NCBI GenBank assembly: GCA_021107975.1
Contig: JAIORT010000161.1
Location: 1 to 8,350 of the forward strand
DNA: 8,350 bases
Direction of reading: 5' to 3'
Source: Bacteroidales bacterium
Lineage (GTDB): Bacteria > Bacteroidota > Bacteroidia > Bacteroidales > JAADJA01
The notes below the pieces were generated by a model. The model was not told the DNA's origin, ran no database searches, and was given only the letters and a program-made list of their open reading frames with translations. This document shows positions 1 to 6,029 of this stretch, piece after piece; the first letter of the stretch is position 1, and each line of letters opens with the position of its first letter. The position numbers and the translations under genes are program-made.

Positions 1-1226
1 TGCAAATTATCAAGAATAATACGGGTTGCACCACAATTTGAAATAATATAATTTTTGCATATTTCCGCGCAAGTTTTATAGTAATCTGCTTCTTTAAGGA
101 GTTTATCGGTATTTTCAATCAACTCACCAATATTATTAACACTAATAGCTCCGCCCTGGGATATTAGTTCAACAGCTTCCTGGAATTTAAAATAATTCGG
201 TCCGAATATCACCGGCTTGCCAAAAGTAACCGCTTCAAGAATATTGTGAATCCCCTTACCGAATCCTCCTCCAATATAAGCAACATCACAATATTGATAC
301 AGGCTCGACAGAAATCCTATACCGTCAATTATCAGAATAGCGGCGCGGCTGATATTAATTTCATCTGATTCGGAGTACCGCAGGACTTTGTGTTTATCAA
401 ACCTGCTAATTAACGACCTGATCCTTTCCTCATGAACTTCGTGAGGAGCAATGATAAATTTTATATCATTTTTATATTTATCGGCAAGCTGTTCAATCAG
501 TTCTTCATCCGGCTGCCAGGTGCTGCCTGCAAGAAAAATCTTTTTACCATCAGTAAACCTAACTATTAGAGGATACTTTTGCGTTTTTTGGGAAATTGTA
601 AAAACTCTGTCGAACCGGGTATCGCCGCTGATTTTTACATTTTTGATCCCAATGGAATCCAATAACTCCAGTGAACTTCGGTTTTGAACAAAGAAAAAAG
701 TAATTTTTTTCAGCATTTTCCTGAACCATCCGCCATACCATTTAAAAAAGTGCTGCTCTTTCCTGAAAATAGCCGAAACAATAAAAACCGGAATATTTTT
801 CTTATAAAGAACATCTAAGTAATTGAACCAGAATTCGTACTTAATAAAAATTGCCAGCCTGGGATTAACGATTTGAATAAATTTCAGTGCATTTATTTTT
901 GTATCAATAGGAAGATAAAAAATAAAATCGACGCCTTTGTAATCTTTCTTTATTTCGTAACCTGAAGGTGAAAAAAAGGTAAGCAGGATTTTATATTGCG
1001 GAAACTTCTCACGGAAAGCCTCTATCACCGGTCTTCCCTGCTCAAACTCACCAAGTGATGCTGCATGAAACCAGACGAACTCATCCTTTGCGCTTATTAT
1101 ATCTGACAGGCGGAAGAAGATATTTTTTCTTCCCTTTAGCCATAACCTGGCTTTTTCATTGAAAAGTGAAGATACGCTGATCAACAAATAATAGGAATAT
1201 ATGGCTATATTGTAAAGAAACAACAT
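1..1226 (-). CDS. waaA: 3-deoxy-D-manno-octulosonic acid (Kdo) transferase, 3'-truncated by window edge
   Basis: This enzyme transfers Kdo from CMP-Kdo to the lipid A precursor at the cytoplasmic face of the inner membrane, an early step of LPS core assembly. The frame is open for 408 codons from the ATG at 1226 to the left edge with no stop; the family is usually about 410-430 residues, so only a short C-terminal tail is missing. Residues 1-22 form a hydrophobic N-terminal anchor (MLFLYNIAIYSYYLLIS). The loop WFHAASLGEFEQGRP (52-66) holds Glu60, matching the catalytic base Glu60 of E. coli WaaA. KYEFW (129-133) is the Bacteroidetes form of the family's E-x-W motif. GGGFGKGIHNILEA (319-332) is the nucleotide-sugar binding region of this GT-B fold. 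The start follows directly on the TAA of the upstream barrel gene, which implies co-transcription and probable translational coupling. I read the frame through and found no frameshift. Confidence 0.95.
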   Translation of the reverse strand, partial: MLFLYNIAIYSYYLLISVSSLFNEKARLWLKGRKNIFFRLSDIISAKDEFVWFHAASLGEFEQGRPVIEAFREKFPQYKILLTFFSPSGYEIKKDYKGVDFIFYLPIDTKINALKFIQIVNPRLAIFIKYEFWFNYLDVLYKKNIPVFIVSAIFRKEQHFFKWYGGWFRKMLKKITFFFVQNRSSLELLDSIGIKNVKISGDTRFDRVFTISQKTQKYPLIVRFTDGKKIFLAGSTWQPDEELIEQLADKYKNDIKFIIAPHEVHEERIRSLISRFDKHKVLRYSESDEINISRAAILIIDGIGFLSSLYQYCDVAYIGGGFGKGIHNILEAVTFGKPVIFGPNYFKFQEAVELISQGGAISVNNIGELIENTDKLLKEADYYKTCAEICKNYIISNCGATRIILDNL

Positions 1227-1988
1227 TTAATAATAATAATACTTTTCAGGAAGGCGCTTAAACAATGGAATGATCCATCCTACTTTAATACCATATAAAA
1301 GGTCGAATCGCCTGGAAATTTCGTCCGGTTTCCTTGTGTCGAAATTAACATCTCGTTTTGGCTTAGTCCATGCTTGCGTAAACTCAAAACCCGCGAAAAA
1401 ATTTAAAAGCTTGCTATTACTCAGGTACATGTATCCAACAAACTCACAAATGCCTATTCCTCCGGTTAACCGGTCATATCCTTTTTTATAGTCTCCATTT
1501 AATTGTGGAGCTGCATTGTTCGTTACTTCTATTCTTATTTTGTGCTGCAGATACCCAACACTACCCGTTACAATGATTCCCGAATTTGGATTTGGGCTTA
1601 ATACCGGAAACAGCTTTCCAAATTTTGCCGATATATAATACCCTCTTTCGTAAATTGAATAATCAGTAAAATTGCCTGCCATGTCAATGATGTTACCATT
1701 ATCAGTCTTTATATTACTCATAATCCGGTCGGCGTTTTTAATATCACTTCCAAAAAGGTAATTGAAATCGGCACCGAAAATCCAGTTTTTATTTGTTTTC
1801 CATTGAAATCCTCCGCCAATGTTTGAGTTATTTCCATATCTGTCAGCAAGGTCACCTCCGGGTATTTGATAGGCATAAGATGCGTAGAACATAGGAATAC
1901 TTAGCGTTGTATCAGAAATATCAGACTGACCTTTTGAACTGATAACAAAACAAAAACTTAGAAAAAGAAATAGAATTTTTGTAAACAT
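1227..1988 (-). CDS. Outer-membrane beta-barrel protein of unknown function, upstream of waaA
   Basis: I prefer the ATG at 1988, giving 253 residues. It starts a typical Sec signal peptide (MFTKILFLFLSFCFVISSKG, then Q) with likely cleavage near residue 20. The frame stays open to an earlier ATG at 2048, but that would put 20 mixed residues before the signal and lies upstream of the likely -7 element. The mature part has alternating polar/hydrophobic stretches rich in Tyr, Phe and Gly (e.g. GGIGICEFVGYMYL, NFFAGFEFTQAW) and no long helical membrane segment, as expected for an outer-membrane barrel. Recognisable stretches are YQIPGGDLADRYGNNSN near the mature N-terminus and PQLNGDYKKGYDRLTGG in the second half. 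The end EKYYYY is aromatic, as is common for final barrel strands. From memory, similar proteins sit beside kdtA in other Bacteroidetes and have no assigned function. Gene order suggests an envelope or LPS-linked role; that is inference. Confidence 0.8.
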   Translation of the reverse strand: MFTKILFLFLSFCFVISSKGQSDISDTTLSIPMFYASYAYQIPGGDLADRYGNNSNIGGGFQWKTNKNWIFGADFNYLFGSDIKNADRIMSNIKTDNGNIIDMAGNFTDYSIYERGYYISAKFGKLFPVLSPNPNSGIIVTGSVGYLQHKIRIEVTNNAAPQLNGDYKKGYDRLTGGIGICEFVGYMYLSNSKLLNFFAGFEFTQAWTKPKRDVNFDTRKPDEISRRFDLLYGIKVGWIIPLFKRLPEKYYYY

Positions 1989-2007
1989 TTTATGTGAATT
2001 TGCATGG

Positions 2008-2015
2008 CAAATATA
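2008..2015 (-). promoter_or_regulatory. Candidate -7 element (TATATTTG) for the barrel-waaA unit
   Basis: Read on the minus strand, this is TATATTTG, a perfect match to the Bacteroidetes TAnnTTTG -7 element. It would start transcription near 2002, a little upstream of the ATG at 1988, and so supports that start over the ATG at 2048. No TTTG is seen 17-20 nt further upstream, so the -33 element is weak or absent. In such AT-rich DNA a single element match may be chance. Confidence 0.35.
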
Positions 2016-2092
2016 TATAAAACAAAATATTTCTTCTTTGTTTAACATTGCTTATGTAATTTTATTGCTCCAAAATTCAGCAATTGATATAA

Positions 2093-3082
2093 ATGAAATC
2101 AGGATATATGACAAAACAAATAGCAATATTAATTACAATTGCTTTATTTATTCAATGCAAATTAACTGTTTCGCAAGAAGATTATTCATGGTGGAATAAG
2201 GCGCACAACTGGGATGGAATTACTTCGTGGACCGACTATATTATTTGCTCACCATATTATTTAGGTCCGAATGCCTTACCTGTCCCCGAATCGGAAAAGG
2301 GGTTTGTGAAAGATCGTTACGAATTCATGGTTGGTTATGAAAACCATTTTAGTACGGGTGATAAAACACAGAATCTTTTCTTATGCTTATATATACCGCT
2401 GGTAAAAAATATTGTAGCAGTTGAATTTTATGGAGTGCCGATTGAACATTACAAAATAGATGAAAAAACCGTCATTGAGCGCCGTATTCGTAATATATCA
2501 GGTGAAGGTTATGCTGCCGGCGATTTTTACTTCGGTACTATTATTCAGATTTTAAAGGATAAGAAATTTCCTGATGTGGCGCTGAGGATGTCCTGCCGGA
2601 CTGCATCAGGCTCAAAATTGAGTGACGCGAGATTTATTGATGCACCTGGTTATTTTTTTGATCTTTCTTTTGGAAAGGATTTATTATTTCATGAGAAGAA
2701 TTTTAACAGACTGCGATTTCATGGCATGATTGGATTTTATTCATGGCAAATGAACCTTCCCAATAATCGGCAGAACGATGCTATACTTTTTGGTCTCGGT
2801 GTTGATTTGTCAATTAAGAAATTTATAGTTTCAAACGCATTAGACGGATACATAGGATATTTTGGAAACCAGGAAGCCATCGTTGTAAATAAAGATAAGT
2901 CTGTGCCATTTAAAGATCGTCCTGTTGTTTATCGGTTAGAAATTACAAAAGAATCAAAAGTTACAGATTTAATTTTAGGATATCAGTTAGGAATAAAAAA
3001 CTTTCCATATCAAACCATTAAATTCTCTCTTTTATTTCATATATCAAGAAGAAATAAGAATATTCAAACCATTGTTAATTAA
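2093..3082 (+). CDS. Secreted, probably outer-membrane beta-barrel protein of unknown function
   Basis: 329 residues from the ATG at 2093. The in-frame ATG at 2108 (MTKQIAILITIALF) gives a cleaner signal peptide and is an equally good start. Predicted signal cleavage falls around TVSQ-EDY. The mature protein opens with YSWWNKAHNWDGITSW and GPNALPVPE and later contains DAPGYFFDLSFGKD, with many short Tyr/Phe/Gly-rich amphipathic stretches (GMIGFYSWQMNL, NALDGYIGYFG) consistent with an outer-membrane barrel. I recall similar Bacteroidetes proteins annotated only as hypothetical, and I do not know a function. The cysteine in the signal (LFIQC) has Gln at -1, so a lipoprotein is unlikely. The protein ends in a charged tail (SRRNKNIQTIVN) after what looks like the last strand. 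It is divergent from the barrel-waaA unit, with about 100 bases between the preferred starts, so the two units may share control. Confidence 0.75.
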   Translation: MKSGYMTKQIAILITIALFIQCKLTVSQEDYSWWNKAHNWDGITSWTDYIICSPYYLGPNALPVPESEKGFVKDRYEFMVGYENHFSTGDKTQNLFLCLYIPLVKNIVAVEFYGVPIEHYKIDEKTVIERRIRNISGEGYAAGDFYFGTIIQILKDKKFPDVALRMSCRTASGSKLSDARFIDAPGYFFDLSFGKDLLFHEKNFNRLRFHGMIGFYSWQMNLPNNRQNDAILFGLGVDLSIKKFIVSNALDGYIGYFGNQEAIVVNKDKSVPFKDRPVVYRLEITKESKVTDLILGYQLGIKNFPYQTIKFSLLFHISRRNKNIQTIVN

Positions 3083-3097
3083 TTAACAATAATTTTT
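3071..3097 (+). terminator. AT-only palindrome plus T run at the end of the barrel gene
   Basis: Bases 3071-3090 are a perfect 20-bp palindrome (ATTGTTAATT / AATTAACAAT), followed after AA by five T (3093-3097). It can fold as an 8-bp stem with a TTAA loop. The stop codon TAA (3080-3082) sits in the loop/stem. The stem has only two G-C pairs, so as an intrinsic terminator it would be weak. Its position between a gene end and a new promoter fits a terminator role. Confidence 0.45.
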
Positions 3098-3104
3098 CAA
3101 ATTT

Positions 3105-3134
3105 TTTGTTACTATCAATATTTAAGTATATTTG
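3105..3134 (+). promoter_or_regulatory. Bacteroidetes-type promoter for the wlbABC unit
   Basis: TTTG at 3105-3108, an 18-base gap and TATATTTG at 3127-3134 match the -33 TTTG / -7 TAnnTTTG promoter of Bacteroidetes. The -7 is followed by CAC, a common continuation. Transcription would begin near 3139-3141, leaving a leader of about 95 nt before the ATG at 3236. It lies just after the terminator-like palindrome and reads into the sugar genes. Confidence 0.7.
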
Positions 3135-3138
3135 CACG

Positions 3139-3235
3139 CCAAATTTCAGCTTGGACGAGTTAGCTGTTTAAGTTTGATTTTAGTTTATAATAGGTAATCT
3201 TAGAGCATATTTAATTCACGTCAAATTTTATTTAT
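3139..3235 (+). other. Untranslated leader of the wlbABC transcript
   Basis: This stretch of about 97 nt contains no ORF that I can support. Its one visible structure is a small inverted repeat, CAGCT (3147-3151) and AGCTG (3162-3166) with a 10-base loop. The remainder is AT-rich with no recognised riboswitch. No strong ribosome binding site precedes the ATG, as is usual in Bacteroidetes. Confidence 0.35.
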
Positions 3236-4204
3236 ATGAAAAAAAATGTACAAAACATCGGATTAATCGGAGCCGGAGCCTGGGGAAAAAATCATTTGAG
3301 AAATCTTCACAATATGGGAGCTTTGAAGTGTGTTTTGGAAACATCAAAAAATGTTATCGGGCAAAGAAAATCCGAATTCCCGGATGTCGAATTTACAAAT
3401 GATGAAAAATCTTTTCTTGATAATCCCGGTATAAAGGGAGTTGTAATTGCCGCTCCTGCCGAAAAACATTATGAACTCACTAAAAAATGTTTGTTAGCGG
3501 GAAAAGATGTTATGGTTGAAAAGCCCCTTGCGCTGAAAGTTGAAGAAGGGACAGAATTGGTAGAAATTGCAGAAAAAAATAAAAGAGTATTAATGGTGGG
3601 GCATATTTTACAATATCATTCTGCGGTTATCAAATTAAAAGAAATGATTGACGATGGTGAATTGGGGCAAATACGTTATATATATTCAAATCGTTTGAAT
3701 ATTGGCAAATTAAGGACGGAAGAAAATGTGCTCTGGAGCTTTGCACCACACGATATTTCTTTAATCATTATGTTTATGGATGGGGAAGAACCTGTTAAGG
3801 TTGAAACTCATGGCGGTTCTTTTATTAATAAAGATATTTATGACACTACTTTAACAACAATTGAATTTAAAAACGGAGTTAAAGGACATGTTTTCGTAAG
3901 CTGGTTGCATCCTTATAAGGAACAAAAACTTGTAGTTGTCGGTTCGGAAAAAATGGTTGTTTTTGATGATGTAAGTAAAGAGAAACTTTTTATTTATCCT
4001 CATAAGATAAAATGGGAAAAAGGTAAAATACCGGTTGCAAAAAAAGAAGATTTTATTACTCTTGATATTGAACTGAAACAACCGTTAGAAGAAGAATTAA
4101 AGCATTTTGTTGACTGTGTCGAAACACGGGAAGAACCTAAAACTGATGGCGTAGAGGGTTTAACGGTTCTGAAGGTTCTTGAAAAGGCTCAAAAAAAATT
4201 ATAA
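3236..4204 (+). CDS. wlbA: Gfo/Idh/MocA-family oxidoreductase, probable UDP-GlcNAcA 3-dehydrogenase
   Basis: 322 residues, normal for the family. It is predicted to oxidise C3 of UDP-2-acetamido-2-deoxy-glucuronate with NAD, giving the 3-keto sugar for the aminotransferase two genes downstream. Seen: an N-terminal Rossmann motif GAGAWG (12-17), the family EKP motif (Glu95-Lys96-Pro97) with its catalytic Lys, and APHD (170-173) with His172 in the usual catalytic-histidine position; residues from about 125 onward form the mixed alpha/beta substrate domain. The family has many substrates, so the specific reaction rests on context: N-acetyltransferase, aminotransferase and UDP-HexNAc 6-dehydrogenase follow, the same set as wbpA/B/D/E in Pseudomonas O-antigen loci. 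By my recollection its sequence is not close to Pseudomonas WbpB. The gene is the first of the unit; the next starts 20 bases after its stop. Confidence 0.82.
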   Translation: MKKNVQNIGLIGAGAWGKNHLRNLHNMGALKCVLETSKNVIGQRKSEFPDVEFTNDEKSFLDNPGIKGVVIAAPAEKHYELTKKCLLAGKDVMVEKPLALKVEEGTELVEIAEKNKRVLMVGHILQYHSAVIKLKEMIDDGELGQIRYIYSNRLNIGKLRTEENVLWSFAPHDISLIIMFMDGEEPVKVETHGGSFINKDIYDTTLTTIEFKNGVKGHVFVSWLHPYKEQKLVVVGSEKMVVFDDVSKEKLFIYPHKIKWEKGKIPVAKKEDFITLDIELKQPLEEELKHFVDCVETREEPKTDGVEGLTVLKVLEKAQKKL

Positions 4205-4224
4205 TAATTTAAAAAATAAAATTA

Positions 4225-4818
4225 ATGGAAAAAGAATATTTTGTTCACGAAAGCGCTTATGTGGACGATAATGTTGAAATAGATAAAGGTACAAAAATCT
4301 GGCATTTTTCACATGTGCAGGGCGGTACTAAAATCGGCAAAAACTGTTCGCTTGGGCAAAACGTCAATATCGGAAATAATGTTATAATTGGTAACAGTGT
4401 TAAAATACAAAATAATGTTTCCGTTTACGAAGGCGTTGAACTAGAAGATTTTGTTTTTTGCGGACCCTCGATGGTTTTTACAAATATAATGAATCCCCGT
4501 AGTGAGTTTCCGCAGAGAGGTTCGGAGTTTTACCTTAAAACTTTAATAAAGAAAAGTGCATCACTTGGCGCTAATTCTACTATTGTTTGCGGAAATACCA
4601 TTGGCAAATATGCTTTTGTCGGAGCAGGTACGGTAGTTACAAAAGATATTCCTGATTACGGAATGGTGGTGGGTACTCCTGCCAGATTAATCGGCTGGAT
4701 ATGCGCTTGTGGCACGAAACTGTCTCTGACAACCGATCCAAATTCTGAAGAAATCGCTACTTGCAGTAAATGCAGTAGAGAATATAAGAAAAAAGATAAT
4801 TATGTTAAACAAATTTAA
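4225..4818 (+). CDS. wlbB: UDP-2-acetamido-3-amino-2,3-dideoxy-glucuronate N-acetyltransferase
   Basis: 197 residues. It transfers acetyl from acetyl-CoA to the 3-amino group of UDP-GlcNAc(3NH2)A, giving UDP-GlcNAc(3NAc)A in the cytoplasm. Residues about 12-135 show left-handed beta-helix hexapeptide repeats (e.g. NVNIGNNVIIGNSVKIQNNV). The block FCGPSMVFTNIMNPRS (78-93) and the following LIKKSASLGANSTIVCG (107-123) closely match what I recall of Pseudomonas WbpD and Bordetella WlbB; VVGTPARLIGW (148-158) ends the transferase core. The tail beyond it carries Cys160, Cys162, Cys180 and Cys183, a CxC-x17-CxxC arrangement resembling a small zinc ribbon, which I do not recall in Pseudomonas WbpD. 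The gene lies 20 bases after wlbA and 12 bases before wlbC, so the three are almost certainly one transcript. Confidence 0.93.
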   Translation: MEKEYFVHESAYVDDNVEIDKGTKIWHFSHVQGGTKIGKNCSLGQNVNIGNNVIIGNSVKIQNNVSVYEGVELEDFVFCGPSMVFTNIMNPRSEFPQRGSEFYLKTLIKKSASLGANSTIVCGNTIGKYAFVGAGTVVTKDIPDYGMVVGTPARLIGWICACGTKLSLTTDPNSEEIATCSKCSREYKKKDNYVKQI

Positions 4819-4830
4819 TAATTTAATATT

Positions 4831-5943
4831 ATGCAATTTATTGATTTAAATTTCCAGCAACAAAGGATAAAAGATAAAATTGATGCTAACATTCAAAATG
4901 TATTGGCTCACGGTAGATATATTCTTGGACCGGAAGTAAAAGAATTAGAACAAAAACTCGCAGAATATGCAGGTGTTGAATACGCCATTGGCGTGGCAAG
5001 CGGAACAGATGCGCTGCTCATGCCTTTAATGGTTAATAATGTTGGTCCGAATGATGCAATTTTTACCGTTTCATTTACTTTTATTGCAACAGCAGAAGTT
5101 ATAAAGCTTTTAGGCGCCACTCCGGTTTTTGTTGATATTGAACCGGATACTTTTAATATTGATGTTAACAAATTAGAGGAAGCCATTGAAAAAGTAAAAA
5201 AAGAGGGCAAACTAAATTTAAAAGGAATTATTCCGGTAGATCTTTTCGGACAACCGGCAGATTATGATGAAATAAATGCAATAGCGAAAAAATACGGAAT
5301 GTTTGTTTTGGAGGATGCAGCGCAGGGTTTCGGCGGTTCTTACAAAGGAAAAAAAACCTGTTCGTTAACTGATATTGGCGCAACCAGTTTTTTCCCTGCC
5401 AAGCCGCTCGGAACTTATGGCGATGGCGGAATGTGTTTTACCAATGATAAAGAAATTTATGACAGATTGCTTTCAATCAGGGTTCATGGTAAAGGTTCAC
5501 ATAAATATGATAATGTTAGAGTAGGGATTAATGGCAGGATTGATACTTTAATGTCAGCTATCTTATTAGCCAAATTTGAAATATTTAATGAAGAAATTGA
5601 CCTTAGACAAACCGTTGCAAACAGGTATAGCGAAAAACTCGGTGAGGTTGTTAAAACTCCGTTTGTCAAGGAACACAACATTTCTGCCTGGGCACAATAT
5701 TCCATTTTACATCCCGACAGAGAAAAAGTAATGGCAGGTTTAAAGGAAGATGGAATTCCAACAGCAATTTATTATCCTAAGCCATTACATTTGCAGGAAG
5801 CTTTTGCTGATTTGGGATATCAATATGGCGATTTACCTGTTAGCGAGAAAATGGCTGCGGAAATTTTCAGCATCCCGATGTATCCGTATTTGAATGAAAA
5901 CAACCAGGATAAGATTGTTGAAAGCATTAAGAAAAATGCATAA
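4831..5943 (+). CDS. wlbC: DegT/DnrJ/EryC1-family aminotransferase, UDP-3-keto-GlcNAcA 3-aminotransferase
   Basis: 370 residues, full length. This PLP enzyme transfers an amino group, normally from glutamate, to C3 of the 3-keto sugar made by the wlbA product. Visible fold-type I markers: the start MQFIDLNFQQQRIK, SGTDAL (58-63) for phosphate binding, EDAAQ (161-165) with Asp162 against the PLP ring nitrogen, and SFFPAKPLG (186-194) with Lys191 as the Schiff-base lysine; WbpE has its lysine in the same motif. IYYPKPLH (313-320) and FSIPMYPYL (346-354) are C-terminal family motifs. It is the last gene of the wlbABC unit; a strong terminator hairpin begins 24 bases after the stop. In the WbpB/WbpE system of Pseudomonas the 2-oxoglutarate released here recycles the dehydrogenase cofactor; whether that holds here cannot be seen. 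Confidence 0.93.
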   Translation: MQFIDLNFQQQRIKDKIDANIQNVLAHGRYILGPEVKELEQKLAEYAGVEYAIGVASGTDALLMPLMVNNVGPNDAIFTVSFTFIATAEVIKLLGATPVFVDIEPDTFNIDVNKLEEAIEKVKKEGKLNLKGIIPVDLFGQPADYDEINAIAKKYGMFVLEDAAQGFGGSYKGKKTCSLTDIGATSFFPAKPLGTYGDGGMCFTNDKEIYDRLLSIRVHGKGSHKYDNVRVGINGRIDTLMSAILLAKFEIFNEEIDLRQTVANRYSEKLGEVVKTPFVKEHNISAWAQYSILHPDREKVMAGLKEDGIPTAIYYPKPLHLQEAFADLGYQYGDLPVSEKMAAEIFSIPMYPYLNENNQDKIVESIKKNA

Positions 5944-5966
5944 AAGACACTAATTTATTATTATGG

Positions 5967-6005
5967 ATTCCTCACAAATGAACCTTTTCGTTTGTGAGGA
6001 ATTTT
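5967..6005 (+). terminator. Strong intrinsic terminator after wlbC
   Basis: The arms 5967-5978 (ATTCCTCACAAA) and 5991-6002 (TTTGTGAGGAAT) pair perfectly over 12 bp. The inner bases 5979-5982 and 5987-5990 add three pairs and one T-G wobble, closing on the tetraloop CCTT (5983-5986). The stem is about 16 bp and is followed by T at 6002-6005 and a further T-rich stretch to 6012. It separates wlbABC from the dehydrogenase/epimerase pair. Confidence 0.85.
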
Positions 6006-6029
6006 AATTTTTAAACCTTAATTTTAGTT

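Noticed and set aside
451..687. Plus-strand 78-codon open frame opposite waaA
   Set aside because: It is antisense to a conserved coding region, and its low-complexity Ser-rich content is explained by the opposite strand.
559..741. Short minus-strand open frame within waaA in another frame
   Set aside because: The waaA frame runs unbroken across it with conserved family residues, so this is a shadow frame and not a sign of a frameshift.
1989..2048. Upstream in-frame ATG at 2048 as start of the barrel gene
   Set aside because: It would place 20 residues of mixed character before a clean signal peptide, and it lies upstream of the TATATTTG element; the ATG at 1988 explains both.
2138..2161. 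Lipobox-like cysteine (LFIQC) in the signal peptide of the 2093 gene
   Set aside because: Gln at the -1 position does not fit the lipobox, and a normal signal-peptidase I site follows downstream.
4908..5210. Antisense 100-codon open frame inside wlbC
   Set aside because: It lies wholly opposite a well-supported aminotransferase gene, and its product shows no recognisable domain or signal.
6019..6026. TAATTTTA as a -7 promoter element for tviB
   Set aside because: It has one mismatch at a key base, the nearest TTTG is 24 bases upstream inside the terminator stem, and transcription would begin at or after the start codon.
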